A DNA stretch of 64,000 bases from JANQEU01 sp965242805. Lineage in GTDB: Bacteria; Bacteroidota; Bacteroidia; Cytophagales; Cyclobacteriaceae. Under the pieces are notes generated by a model, which saw only the letters and a list, made by a program, of their open reading frames with translations, was not told where the DNA came from and ran no database searches. Location of the stretch: NCBI GenBank assembly GCA_965242805.1, contig CBDETD010000002.1, forward strand, positions 3,472,001 through 3,536,000. Direction: 5' to 3'. Within the stretch, counting starts at the first letter, position 1; each line of letters opens with the position of its first letter. A program made the translations under genes and the position numbers. Below are positions 34,816-44,159 of the stretch, piece by piece.

Positions 34816-35700
34816 TTAGGCCACAATTTTTTTCAGTTTGAATCTTTTGAACCAATCCTCATTGTAATATTTGATCCGGACAGGTTTTTCAGAGTCTATT
34901 ATTGGTTTCAATGTCAGATAGAGACGTTTGAATGTCTCTCTGGAATTATATATGGATCTTTTGGCGCTGCTTGAATTGATGGAATCTGCCACAAGTAAAC
35001 AGCCCTCAGTGTCTTTGATCGTATTACCCACATGAATGTAAACTCCCTGATAGTTGGGGACATCTTTTACGTGAAGATGGTATTCAAACCACGGTCTTGA
35101 TTTACGATACGTTTTGGTCAATCCCGTCAAATGACGGTTGAATCCAAGAACGTAAGTTCCCTGGGGTATCCTCGTTTCTTTTTTGATCTTGACTTCACGA
35201 TAAGTGTCTTCCAATGTGTAGCAAAAGAATTTGTCATTAAGGAACAGTAATCCCAGGGTGGTAGCACCATCGTCGAAATACCTCAAAACCGTCAAAGTAG
35301 TCCCCTGAAATTGATCATATTCTGTTACTTTCTTCAGTTGATTTTCGAGGATCAGAATCTGACCTTCCAGTTCATTTATCTTATCCTCGTATTCCTGTAT
35401 TACCAATGTACGGTCATTGGTTGTAGTAGCAGGAATAGTAGAAGCTGGTTGCGGACTACTCACTGAAAGATTCGCGGAGGGATCAGTTTTGGTAGATGCA
35501 GCTGTCGTTGTGCTTTCTTCCTCATCTTTTTTGAAAAGGCCCACAAGCCCTTTTATTGCGTTTCTAATAGCTGAGATAATGAAACCAATAAGACCAACTA
35601 TCCATAGCCATATCTTCTCAAGTATCTCTGGATTAAAAATAAACAGGAGAATAGCAATAGCCAGAAGAGCGACGAGAATGAGTATTACAAAGTTTCTCAA
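34816..35700 (-). CDS. Membrane protein with DUF5675 domain
   Basis: 294 residues from a TTG start; no ATG is available. Two hydrophobic segments lie at ~4-23 and ~29-48 (IWLWIVGLIGFIISAI). A low-complexity Thr/Ser/Ala linker and a coiled coil (YEDKINELEGQILILENQLK) follow. Residues ~155-275 match DUF5675: LTVLRYFDDGATTLGLLFLN, CYTLEDTYREVKIK, IPQGTYVLGFN and GVYIHVGNTIKDTEGCLLV. DUF5675 is found in phage-like and cell-wall contexts, and its HxGN..D..GCL pattern recalls L,D-transpeptidase-like folds. It is the first gene of the operon with the muramidase, 12 bases apart. Confidence 0.78.
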   Translation of the reverse strand: MRNFVILILVALLAIAILLFIFNPEILEKIWLWIVGLIGFIISAIRNAIKGLVGLFKKDEEESTTTAASTKTDPSANLSVSSPQPASTIPATTTNDRTLVIQEYEDKINELEGQILILENQLKKVTEYDQFQGTTLTVLRYFDDGATTLGLLFLNDKFFCYTLEDTYREVKIKKETRIPQGTYVLGFNRHLTGLTKTYRKSRPWFEYHLHVKDVPNYQGVYIHVGNTIKDTEGCLLVADSINSSSAKRSIYNSRETFKRLYLTLKPIIDSEKPVRIKYYNEDWFKRFKLKKIVA

Positions 35701-35853
35701 TGCAACTTGGTTAGGTCCTTAATGAAATACTGAAGATAAGAACTACTTGATGCAAATTCAAAATTTTATTCCCAATTAAATGGTGAATAACTTGTCTATA
35801 GGACAATTTGAATGGTCAGTTGTACATTTTTGAAATTGATCAAGTGGTCAAAT

Positions 35854-36399
35854 TCATTTGACCACCTTATCCAACTCAAACTTCTCCCTTAATAGATTAG
35901 CGAATTCTTCAACAGATGGTTCGAGATCTGTATTTCGGCTTTTGTAATTGCAGAGCCGGATATCACCCTGGTCAGTTTCAAGAATGAGTGTTTTTCGATA
36001 ATCTGTATTTCCTTCCTCATATGCGGAGGTATGACCACCAACTGCTTTTACCCCAAATCCCAGATCTTTGATCTCGTCGAAATCGACTACTTTATCCCTA
36101 ATAAATGAAAAAGCTCCCCGGCGGGTAATTATGCGATTGGGAAAATTGATCAAAGTAGTTGGATACAGTCCACGACTGTTGGTGCGCCAGGTATTCCAGC
36201 CTGCATAGATGGCTATTAAGACCAACACGAAGCCACCCTGAAAAAAACCCAGGACACCCCAAAACAACAAAAAAGGAGCAATGATCAAACCAAATATCAA
36301 GGCTACATAATTCCTTCTTCTTTTTTTGGTGATGACGATCTGGTCATTCGATATTTCAATATCTAGCTGGCTTAGGAAGTTGTCTTTGCTTTCTGCCAT
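35854..36399 (-). CDS. Small membrane protein of unknown function
   Basis: A 181-residue protein with a double hydrophobic segment at ~30-70 (LIFGLIIAPFLLFWGVLGFF and GGFVLVLIAIYAGWNTW) and a C-terminal soluble part. That part resembles the PH-like 'bacterial membrane flanked' style (PNRIITRRGAFSFIRDKVVD, TLILETDQGDIRLCNYKS). It has no catalytic motif. It lies 17 bases from the radical SAM gene on the same strand and may be transcribed with it. Its relation to the muramidase operon upstream is unclear because ~150 bases separate them. Confidence 0.6.
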   Translation of the reverse strand: MAESKDNFLSQLDIEISNDQIVITKKRRRNYVALIFGLIIAPFLLFWGVLGFFQGGFVLVLIAIYAGWNTWRTNSRGLYPTTLINFPNRIITRRGAFSFIRDKVVDFDEIKDLGFGVKAVGGHTSAYEEGNTDYRKTLILETDQGDIRLCNYKSRNTDLEPSVEEFANLLREKFELDKVVK

Positions 36400-36416
36400 G
36401 TACTAAATGTAGGCTT

Positions 36417-37439
36417 TTAAGCCCACACTTTGCTGCCTACGGAACAGTTTTTACACATTTCGACCTCGGATCTGGAGCGGATCAGATTCGATCGAAAATC
36501 ATGGTAAGCAGCTGAATTCCAGATATTTTGAAACGTTTCTTCCTGCAAATCACCCAATCTGTACTGAGCGTCTTTGTCAAAACAGCATGGGATCACCTTC
36601 CCGTCCCAGGTGATCACACACGAACTCCACATTTTCCAGCAGTGATTAAGAAGTTGATTTTTGATTTTATATGTGCCATCTGGTCGTAGTGTATAACGGG
36701 AATATTTATCAATGGTAGGGATCAATTCATTCCCATTTTCGAAATCATATACCTGAGCGGTCTTCAAGGCTACCTTATCCACACCGTACTGTTTGCCCAG
36801 TGTCTGCACCTCTTCGATCTGATGTTCATTGGGACGGACCACCAGGTACTGCCAGATCACCGCCGGGGTTTTACTCTCGAGTTTTTTCTTCCAATAAATT
36901 ATTCTTTCCGTTCCTTCCAGCACCTTTGAAAGTGATCCTTCCTTTCGGTAGGATTCGTATGTTTCCTGATCTGTACCATCGATGCTTATGATCAGTCGAC
37001 TTAAACCTGATTCGACCGTTTGCCTGGCAGTTTTATCATCCAGGAAATGGGCGTTGGTGGAGGTGGCGGTATACATCCTTTTAGATGAGGCATACTCAAC
37101 CATTTTCAAGAAATCAGGATTTAGATACGGTTCTCCCTGGAAATAAAATGTAAGATAGGGAGTGCGATCATGGACTTCCTCAATGATCTGCTGGAATTCG
37201 GTTATTTGTAGTTTTCCTGTGGGCCTGCTGAAAGATCGCAATCCACTTGGGCATTCAGGACATCGAAGATTACAAGCGGTAGTCGGTTCAATGGCCAGGC
37301 TTATGGGTAGTCCTTGTATTTGTGACTTTCCCCTAAACCTTGACCACAGATAACTATTAGTAATTTTTAACGCATTAATTACTCGTTTAAAGGTTAGCTT
37401 TGAAAGCAAGACACTAAAATCGGTCCAGTTAACGAACAT
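36417..37439 (-). CDS. Radical SAM/SPASM-domain protein
   Basis: A 340-residue enzyme with the radical SAM cluster motif TTACNLRCPECPSG (Cys56, Cys60, Cys63). SAM-binding features include FYFQGEPYLNPDF and LIISIDGTDQETYESYRKEG. The C-terminal SPASM-like region has cysteines in LNHCWKMWSSCVITWDGKVI, PCCFDKDAQYRLGDL and CKNCSVGS, for auxiliary [4Fe-4S] clusters. Relatives modify peptides or make cofactors, or act as small-molecule isomerases. No precursor peptide gene is evident. It diverges from the DUF4105 gene with only 12 bases between the two start codons. Confidence 0.9.
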   Translation of the reverse strand: MFVNWTDFSVLLSKLTFKRVINALKITNSYLWSRFRGKSQIQGLPISLAIEPTTACNLRCPECPSGLRSFSRPTGKLQITEFQQIIEEVHDRTPYLTFYFQGEPYLNPDFLKMVEYASSKRMYTATSTNAHFLDDKTARQTVESGLSRLIISIDGTDQETYESYRKEGSLSKVLEGTERIIYWKKKLESKTPAVIWQYLVVRPNEHQIEEVQTLGKQYGVDKVALKTAQVYDFENGNELIPTIDKYSRYTLRPDGTYKIKNQLLNHCWKMWSSCVITWDGKVIPCCFDKDAQYRLGDLQEETFQNIWNSAAYHDFRSNLIRSRSEVEMCKNCSVGSKVWA

Positions 37440-37451
37440 ACCGTAAACCTA

Positions 37452-38660
37452 ATGCAACTCCGGTTATCTTTTTCCATACTATTATTCTGTTTCATTTTAT
37501 CAATTCCGGCTCATTCCCAGTTTCGGTTAACGGAAGATGCCGAGGTGAGTATCATCACATTTGGTCCTTACCAGGGTGAATTGTGGTCAGCTTTTGGCCA
37601 TTCGGGAATTCGTATCCATGATCCTAACCTGAATCTGAATTGGATTTATGATTACGGTCGATTCAATTTTGAGCAGGAAAACTTTTACTGGAATTTCGCT
37701 ACCGGCAAAACCATGTATAGCATTGGTCGCACTGAAGATTTCAACTGGTATCGGGACCGCTACATTGCGGAAGACCGATATGTTTACGAGCAGGTTCTTG
37801 ATCTTACCCTTTCCGAGAAACAGGCTTTTCACAACTACCTGGAAAATAACTACAGACCTGAGAATCGAGAATACCTCTATAACTATGTTTATGATAATTG
37901 TGCTTCTAAGATCAGAGATGTTGTAGAAGATGTCGTAGTCGCTGACATAATTTTCGACGATTCCTATAAGGAAGAGGGGAAGACGATTCGAGACCTGATG
38001 GATGATTATCTCCCCTATCAGCCATGGGGTGATTTCATTATTGACCTTGGGCTCGGATTGCAGATTGACAAGGAGGCAACTACTAAGGAATACATGTTCC
38101 TGCCGGATTACATATTTAAAGCATTTGAAAATGCAAGTATTGACCGTGATTCGGTCCAGGTGCCACTTGTAAAGGAGTTTCGATCCCTCTACGAAATGCA
38201 GAATGAACCGCAGAAGTCAAGGTTTTTCACACCATTCAATACGTTCATACTCCTATTTTTTCTGGTGGGTCTAGTCACAAATCGTAATTTCAAGAATCAA
38301 AGGAGAAGCCACTGGGTGGATGCCATTCTATTTACGGTAATTGGAATATTCGGGTGGTGGTTCGTATTCCTCTGGTTTGGGACAGAACATCTTTCCAAAT
38401 ACAACTGGAACCTTCTTTGGGCATTTCCACTGCATATTCCATTGGTATACATGCTGAAAGTAGAAAGATGGCAGCCTATCCTGGCCAGAGTTTATCGTTT
38501 TCTGGCAGTTCTTCATGCCATCACACTCATATTTTGGTTTTTGATTCCTCAGCCTCTACATTTTGCCTTGATCCCTTTGTTGATCTTGTTGATCCTTCGA
38601 TGTTTTTACATCAGCTACGACCTGAGCAGGATCAGGGTGTACAAGGGGAGGGAGAATTAA
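37452..38660 (+). CDS. DUF4105 membrane protein, Lnb-like lipoprotein N-acyltransferase
   Basis: A 402-residue protein with a signal peptide (SILLFCFILSIPAHSQ). The DUF4105 domain has His50 in WSAFGHSGIRI, DYGRFNFEQENFYWNFATGK and Cys150 in YVYDNCASKIRD, which resemble a Cys/His catalytic pair. About four C-terminal hydrophobic segments at ~260-390 follow. DUF4105 proteins were identified as Lnb, the Bacteroides enzyme that N-acylates lipoproteins; identity here is by family resemblance. It acts on the outer face of the inner membrane. Confidence 0.8.
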   Translation: MQLRLSFSILLFCFILSIPAHSQFRLTEDAEVSIITFGPYQGELWSAFGHSGIRIHDPNLNLNWIYDYGRFNFEQENFYWNFATGKTMYSIGRTEDFNWYRDRYIAEDRYVYEQVLDLTLSEKQAFHNYLENNYRPENREYLYNYVYDNCASKIRDVVEDVVVADIIFDDSYKEEGKTIRDLMDDYLPYQPWGDFIIDLGLGLQIDKEATTKEYMFLPDYIFKAFENASIDRDSVQVPLVKEFRSLYEMQNEPQKSRFFTPFNTFILLFFLVGLVTNRNFKNQRRSHWVDAILFTVIGIFGWWFVFLWFGTEHLSKYNWNLLWAFPLHIPLVYMLKVERWQPILARVYRFLAVLHAITLIFWFLIPQPLHFALIPLLILLILRCFYISYDLSRIRVYKGREN

Positions 38661-38675
38661 GTCCGCGATCACTTT

Positions 38676-38850
38676 CGAAAGCCAAAACCAAAAAAGCTGT
38701 CACATCGAATAGAGGCGAAGCCGACGTGAGATGACTATTCATGATGGTTAGGGTTTATTGACGCCTACGATTCATTCATGATGTGAATAGTTTTCTCACT
38801 GCGTTCGAAAAGACAGGCTTTTTTAGATGGATCCATTGACTTCCAAATGG
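38676..38850. repeat. Dispersed inverted-repeat cluster, copy 7
   Basis: AAAAAAGCTGTCACATCGAA at about 38,690 (also seen near 504 and, shortened, near 44,300) is followed by GAGATGACTATTCATGATGG at about 38,728. The inverted partner is TGATGTGAATAGTTTTCTCA at about 38,780, and then GTTCGAAAAGACAGGC. Overall it folds as one long imperfect hairpin. No gene is visible between the DUF4105 gene and the permease ATG at 38957. Confidence 0.7.
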
Positions 38851-38956
38851 CTGTGTGGCCATATCTACGAGTTAGTCATTGCCACAAACAAAAACCAGCC
38901 TCATTGCAACCCTTCACCCTCCATTTTCATCTACTAAACCAAATCAATATGAGATA

Positions 38957-41347
38957 ATGCTCTATAACTACCTCAAGATCGCTATCAGGAACGTCCTTAA
39001 GCATCGACTTTTCTCCTTTATAAATGTTTTCGGTCTGTCTTTTAGTTTGGCTACCGCTGTTATCATCATCATGCTTCTGGCAGATCAGTATAGCTATGAT
39101 GCCTTCAATTCAGATGCAGACAGGATTTACCGCATAAATCACACGCGGAGCGATATTGACAATATAATTGCCGGCATGGCGACATCCCCAATGCCTTTGG
39201 GTGAGGAGCTCATGGCCAACTATCCGGGTGTGGACGGCTTCACAAGACTTTATCGTGGTTTTGGAAACGATTGGATAAAGTTGATGCAAGATGTCAACAT
39301 CCCCCTTTCGGGATTCTTCGCAGATCCCAATGTCTTTGAAATGTTCCAGTATGAACTGGAATTTGGAGACCCACAAACTGCACTCCTTGAACCCTATTCA
39401 GTGGTTATCACGAAGGCCACGGCCGATAAACTATTCCGTCAAGACAATCCAATTGGGGAGGTGATCGAGGTAGGAGAACTTGGCAGTTATAAAATTACCG
39501 GAGTCCTTAAACCTCTGAAGGGTAAATCCCATATCAAATTCGATGGACTGGCTTCGATTGCATCGGTCCCTTCTCTTGTTAGAAGAGATGTTCTGTCCAC
39601 ATCTCTGGACCAGTGGACAGATCGAAATCGGGGGTGGACCTATATTAAACTACAAAATGGATCAGATATTTCTTCTGTAGAAGAGTCCTTAGCTAATATC
39701 AGCCATCAGCAGTATGACGACATAGAGAACATGGATGCCACCTTCTATCTCCAGAATATTCGAGAGATCAATCCGGGCCCTTTAATGGGGAATCAGATCG
39801 GACCAGGTATGCCTATGGTAATGGTATGGTTCTTAGTGGGTCTGGCTTTCGTAGTGATCATATCTTCCACCTTCAACTATACCAACCTGTCGATTGCCAG
39901 ATCACTTGGACGTGCGCGCGAGGTGGGAGTCCGTAAGATCTTTGGTGCAATCCGTCGTCAGATATTCCTCCAGTTCCTGATTGAATCTGTAGTTGTGGCC
40001 TTCTTGGCCTTTGGTTTTTCCATTGTGATCGTACATTTTCTGAGGCCTGTTTTTCTTAACTTAAATTTCAGTCAGTTACTGGATTTCGATTTGCAACAAT
40101 CCACCCAGGTTTATGCATTAAGTCTTGGATTTGCCTTGATTGTCGGTGCATTGGCGGGAGTATTGCCAGCTTCCTTCCATTCTTCAGTGAAGGCTATTCA
40201 GGGACTTAAGAAGCTGAGTGGGGTGAAAGTATTCAGTCGAATGGGACTTCGCCGATTCCTTATTGTTCTACAATTCAGCTTGTCGCTGTTCCTGGTGATC
40301 ACAGTTCGACTGATTTATGACCAGATGTCCTATATGATGGACAAAGAGTATGGGTTCAATTCGGATAATAACGTTGTCATACAGCTCCGAGATAGCCCTA
40401 GGGACCTATTGATTACGGAGCTTGAAAAGTATCCAAGTTTGCAGAGCGTGGCTTCTGCAGGATTCACTCCGGCGTCGGGAACAAGTTCAACAAATCATGT
40501 TGAAGTTGGGGATGAAGACCTGGAATTTAATTTCCATTATGTAGATGAGAATTACATGGATAACATGGATCTAAGGTTGTTGGCAGGTAATAATTTTAAT
40601 CCAACAGGTTATTCTAAGAATGTGATCCTCAACCAGCAAGCCGTAGAAAAGCTGGGGTATGAGACAAACATTGATGCGGTTGGACAAGTCATTAAGATGA
40701 GAGATGATTCGGTTCAACTACAGGTCATTGGCGTTGTGGAAGACTACCATCATGAGACCCTTTTCTCGGAAATCAAACCATTGATATTGCAATATGATCC
40801 CGAACAATTCAATATACTCCAGGTAAAGATCAATTCAGGGAACTATCAGATTGCGATTGAGGATATTGAAAAAGCCTGGGCTTCGGTGAATCCATCCTTG
40901 CAAATCGAATACAAATTGTTATCCGAAGAGATAGCCTTTTTCGCAGAGATGATGTTTGGGGATATGACCAAGATCATTGCATTCATTTCATTCCTTGCCA
41001 TAGTGATCTCCTGTCTGGGATTATTGGGGATGGTGGTATTCAGCACACAATCAAGGATCAGGGAAGTTTCAATTCGCAAGGTTCTTGGAGCCTCCAGCAA
41101 GCTCTTGGTCATGCTACTTTCCCGAGGATTTCTGATCATGTTGTCAATAGCTATTTTGATCACCACTCCTTTGGCTTGGCTAATCAATGACTTTTGGTTG
41201 AATTTCATTGCCTATCGCGTGGAAATTGGTTGGGATGTACTTGTTTTCAGTGTATTTGTGGTGGCCTCTCTGGGGATTATCGTCATCGGATCCCAGACAC
41301 TACGGACTGCCAACACCAATCCGGTAAATACCCTAAGAGATGAGTAG
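38957..41347 (+). CDS. FtsX/MacB-type ABC transporter permease
   Basis: About 796 residues from ATG 38957, where the typical start LYNYLKIAIRNVLKHRLFSF begins; in-frame sequence further upstream is repeat-like. It has two MacB-core plus FtsX halves, with coupling motifs LGRAREVGVRKIFGAIRRQ and QSRIREVSIRKVLGA. Large periplasmic parts separate four-plus-four membrane segments. Unlike the copy at 19.1 kb it lacks the prefix domain and an adjacent padR. No ATPase gene is near. Probable export or envelope function. Confidence 0.88.
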   Translation: MLYNYLKIAIRNVLKHRLFSFINVFGLSFSLATAVIIIMLLADQYSYDAFNSDADRIYRINHTRSDIDNIIAGMATSPMPLGEELMANYPGVDGFTRLYRGFGNDWIKLMQDVNIPLSGFFADPNVFEMFQYELEFGDPQTALLEPYSVVITKATADKLFRQDNPIGEVIEVGELGSYKITGVLKPLKGKSHIKFDGLASIASVPSLVRRDVLSTSLDQWTDRNRGWTYIKLQNGSDISSVEESLANISHQQYDDIENMDATFYLQNIREINPGPLMGNQIGPGMPMVMVWFLVGLAFVVIISSTFNYTNLSIARSLGRAREVGVRKIFGAIRRQIFLQFLIESVVVAFLAFGFSIVIVHFLRPVFLNLNFSQLLDFDLQQSTQVYALSLGFALIVGALAGVLPASFHSSVKAIQGLKKLSGVKVFSRMGLRRFLIVLQFSLSLFLVITVRLIYDQMSYMMDKEYGFNSDNNVVIQLRDSPRDLLITELEKYPSLQSVASAGFTPASGTSSTNHVEVGDEDLEFNFHYVDENYMDNMDLRLLAGNNFNPTGYSKNVILNQQAVEKLGYETNIDAVGQVIKMRDDSVQLQVIGVVEDYHHETLFSEIKPLILQYDPEQFNILQVKINSGNYQIAIEDIEKAWASVNPSLQIEYKLLSEEIAFFAEMMFGDMTKIIAFISFLAIVISCLGLLGMVVFSTQSRIREVSIRKVLGASSKLLVMLLSRGFLIMLSIAILITTPLAWLINDFWLNFIAYRVEIGWDVLVFSVFVVASLGIIVIGSQTLRTANTNPVNTLRDE

Positions 41348-41439
41348 TGGTAAATGGAAGATAAAGGACCTGGTTGCTGAAAGTAAACGCACTTGCCTGC
41401 ATTCCTAAGGGATGATGACAGACAACTAGATTCGTCCCC

Positions 41440-41560
41440 AAGAAGCTCAGCCAAACACACCCTGCAGTCCTTTCGAACGAATGTGAGAAATCTATTCATG
41501 ATTAGTGAAAGAAACTTGAATAGATTTCTCATCCGTCAACCGGCGGATTCGAAATGACTC
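41440..41560. repeat. Dispersed inverted-repeat element, copy 8
   Basis: CCAAACACACCCTGCAGTCC at about 41,448, TTTCGAACGAATG, then GTGAGAAATCTATTCATGAT at about 41,482. The inverted partner CTTGAATAGATTTCTCATCC is at about 41,515, and GGATTCGAAATGACTCCAG closes the element. The halves pair as a long hairpin. The element fills the gap between the convergent permease and CarboxypepD_reg-like gene. Confidence 0.75.
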
Positions 41561-41587
41561 CAGTGGTGTATTGGAAGACGGAATTAA

Positions 41588-42508
41588 CTACTCATGAACT
41601 CCAACTACCAACGCCATGCTCTCAGAAGGGTACCATTTTCCAAAAGAATTTACAGAGTAAAACGAGTCCGTGCTGACCTCATTGGATACTTTGAATTGAA
41701 TGAAATTCAGGTCTATTGCCGGGTCATCGACAATGACCTCACCGTCACTATTTATTTTCACATTTTCCGGATATTCCTTAATTAAATGAGTCATCAACCT
41801 GTGGAATTCTTTCCTGTGATTTCTGGTTATAAGAGGTTCTAATACGATGAAAAATTCATTTTCTGTAAACGCTATATTGTGTTCCTCAATATCGATCTTT
41901 TGAAATCCTTCGTAGGTGTTTAACGGGACGATTATTTCTCTTTCTAAAAGGAGGTGACCGGGCAAGCCGTTTTTGTCAGGTTCTTGAAACCTGATTCTCA
42001 ACTTCAAATTTTCAATGCGATTGTAATATCCTACTTCGACGTACTGCACATAGGTAGTGTCATGGGGGGATCTAATAAGTTGGGCAATGGATGAACCTGC
42101 ATAAGTCGAATCATTCATAAACCGTCCGGCACTCCACTTTAAACTCCCCAGACGAGTAATTTTTGTTTTCAAGCGTGTTGACCGGATTACAATTTCATCT
42201 AGTTGCAACATTTTTTCCTGCAATACAATGGGATCCTTGTTGCCTAGTAAAAATTCAATCGACAATTCTCTTCGATCATAGCCCACAGATGAAAACGTAA
42301 CCAAACTTTTTGCATACTTTAAAGGAACTGTGAGCTCGAAGTATCCATTTTCTTCGGATATTGTACCAATGTTTTGTTCGGGAATACCAATGCTGACGAA
42401 TGCCAGGGGATCACCCTTCTGATTTTCCACCTTCCCCTGTATATGGATCTGGGAATACCCATTGTGACTTATTATGGCAAACAACCATATGACAATTACC
42501 GATCTCAT
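41588..42508 (-). CDS. CarboxypepD_reg-like domain protein
   Basis: A 306-residue protein with a signal peptide (VIVIWLFAIISHNGYSQ). Residues ~20-105 form a carboxypeptidase-regulatory-like beta-sandwich (IHIQGKVENQKGDPLAFVSI, IGTISEENGYFELTVPL, VTFSSVGYDRRELS), the plug-like module that precedes TonB-dependent receptors. Here it is followed not by a barrel but by ~200 residues with beta-rich segments (YVEVGYYNRIENLKLRIRFQ). It probably belongs to a family of stand-alone outer-membrane or periplasmic proteins in Bacteroidota; the role is unknown. Confidence 0.75.
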   Translation of the reverse strand: MRSVIVIWLFAIISHNGYSQIHIQGKVENQKGDPLAFVSIGIPEQNIGTISEENGYFELTVPLKYAKSLVTFSSVGYDRRELSIEFLLGNKDPIVLQEKMLQLDEIVIRSTRLKTKITRLGSLKWSAGRFMNDSTYAGSSIAQLIRSPHDTTYVQYVEVGYYNRIENLKLRIRFQEPDKNGLPGHLLLEREIIVPLNTYEGFQKIDIEEHNIAFTENEFFIVLEPLITRNHRKEFHRLMTHLIKEYPENVKINSDGEVIVDDPAIDLNFIQFKVSNEVSTDSFYSVNSFGKWYPSESMALVVGVHE

Positions 42509-42565
42509 TGCTTAAAAAACAGGGGAGCTACTGTTTACCCCAATTATATCTTAATAACACTGAAA

Positions 42566-44113
42566 TTAATTGCTTTTCGGTTCTTTCACCATAATGAAAG
42601 CTACCGCAGCTGATAGGTACGCAAGAATAGCACTCACAATTGCCACAACTCTATAGGTCTTTACAAATCCCCATTGGAAAACTACATTAATATTATTTTG
42701 AAGCTCAGGATTCAGGTCAGTCGGAGCCCTTGCCTCACCAAGTTTTACTGCCATTAATTGCAATTCGGTGCGTAATGTGTTCCCAATACCCATTTCATTG
42801 ATCTCAGGCATCGTAAAACCTGCAAAAAGGTAAATCGCTAATGCACCGAAAACCGCATTGATGAATGTCCCTGATATTCGTGTTACACTGTTGTTGATAC
42901 CTGAAGCAATTCCCGATTTCGATTGTTCAACACTGGACATAACTGCGGTTGTCAAGGGGACAACGGTGATGGACATGCCGAATGCAAAAACCAGAAATCC
43001 TGGAAAATAAGTCAACCAATAATCCTCTGGACCTGTTGTTAGACCAATTTTTGAAAGCCATAACATTCCCGTTCCAGTGATCAAGGGGCCCATTATCAAA
43101 AATCTTCTAGCCCCATATTTATCCGTTAAGCTTCCCATTTTCCTTCCCATGGTGATCATCATGATTGTGAATGGGAGAAAAGTTAATCCAGCCTGTAGCT
43201 GTGAATACCCCTGGATCTGGATAAGATTTAGGGACAAAAACAGCATAATCGCCCCAAGAGCAGCGTAGAGGAAAAAAGAGAGAAGATTGACACCCGAGAA
43301 AATACGATTATCAAATAAAGTTAGTGGCATCATTGGTTCCTTTATCCTGCCTTCAATTACAAGGAATATGAACAACAAGATCCCACCTAGTAGTAATGAT
43401 GAAATTACCAGCCAATGATCATATCCCCATTCCGGCATTTCAAGGAAACCCAGCGTCAAACAGATCAGGCTCAACACCAAAACCAGTGCACCCCACCAAT
43501 CTACTTTGGAAGCTGCGGGCTCGAGGCTCTCAGGTACTTTGAAGTGGAGAACAAATAAAGAGAAAATACCCAAAGGCACATTTAAATAGAAGATCATTCG
43601 CCACAGTCCCATATCAGCCAGTGCTCCTCCGAGGACAGGGCCACAAATTGTCACGATGGTGGTAGCAGCGGACCAGGTTCCGATGGCTTTCCCCTTTTCT
43701 TTTGGGTCAAACACCGCAGAAATGATCGACAAGCTTCCAGGGATCATCAAGGCTCCTCCTATTCCCTGGATCGTTCGGAAAATGATCAAAGCTGTGATAC
43801 TTGGGGAAAGTCCACACAAAGCGGACCCGATGGTGAAAATGAGTATTCCAAGTTTGAAGATTTTAACCCTTCCCATTTTATCACCAAGGCTCCCACCAAC
43901 GATGATCAGAGCTGCTAACATCAGCAAATAGCTGTTCAGTACCCAGAATAGATCGGTTCCGTTTGCCCCGAGGTCTCGTTGCAATGAGGGTAGGATGACA
44001 TTCAATGCCGTGGTGTCAATGAATGCCATACTCGATGCCAGTATGGTCGATAGCATGGTCCATCGACCAGTACTGCAATTGACAGGAAATTCGTGTTGGG
44101 AAATGGAATTCAT
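42566..44113 (-). CDS. MFS multidrug transporter, DHA2 (EmrB/QacA) type
   Basis: A 515-residue membrane protein with about fourteen hydrophobic segments. It has the DHA2 features ASSMAFIDTTALNVILPSLQ in the first segment, GGSLGDKMGRVKIFKLG (motif A) and RTIQGIGGALMIPGSLSII. A late segment reads SGIASGINNSVTRISGTFIN. It exports drugs or other hydrophobic compounds using the proton gradient. No membrane-fusion protein or regulator gene is adjacent. The 3' end lies 57 bases from the CarboxypepD_reg-like gene on the same strand. Confidence 0.92.
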   Translation of the reverse strand: MNSISQHEFPVNCSTGRWTMLSTILASSMAFIDTTALNVILPSLQRDLGANGTDLFWVLNSYLLMLAALIIVGGSLGDKMGRVKIFKLGILIFTIGSALCGLSPSITALIIFRTIQGIGGALMIPGSLSIISAVFDPKEKGKAIGTWSAATTIVTICGPVLGGALADMGLWRMIFYLNVPLGIFSLFVLHFKVPESLEPAASKVDWWGALVLVLSLICLTLGFLEMPEWGYDHWLVISSLLLGGILLFIFLVIEGRIKEPMMPLTLFDNRIFSGVNLLSFFLYAALGAIMLFLSLNLIQIQGYSQLQAGLTFLPFTIMMITMGRKMGSLTDKYGARRFLIMGPLITGTGMLWLSKIGLTTGPEDYWLTYFPGFLVFAFGMSITVVPLTTAVMSSVEQSKSGIASGINNSVTRISGTFINAVFGALAIYLFAGFTMPEINEMGIGNTLRTELQLMAVKLGEARAPTDLNPELQNNINVVFQWGFVKTYRVVAIVSAILAYLSAAVAFIMVKEPKSN

Positions 44114-44159
44114 TAGGTTGAATATAAGGAGAAGTTCTTTATGAATACGATTCTAGTTC

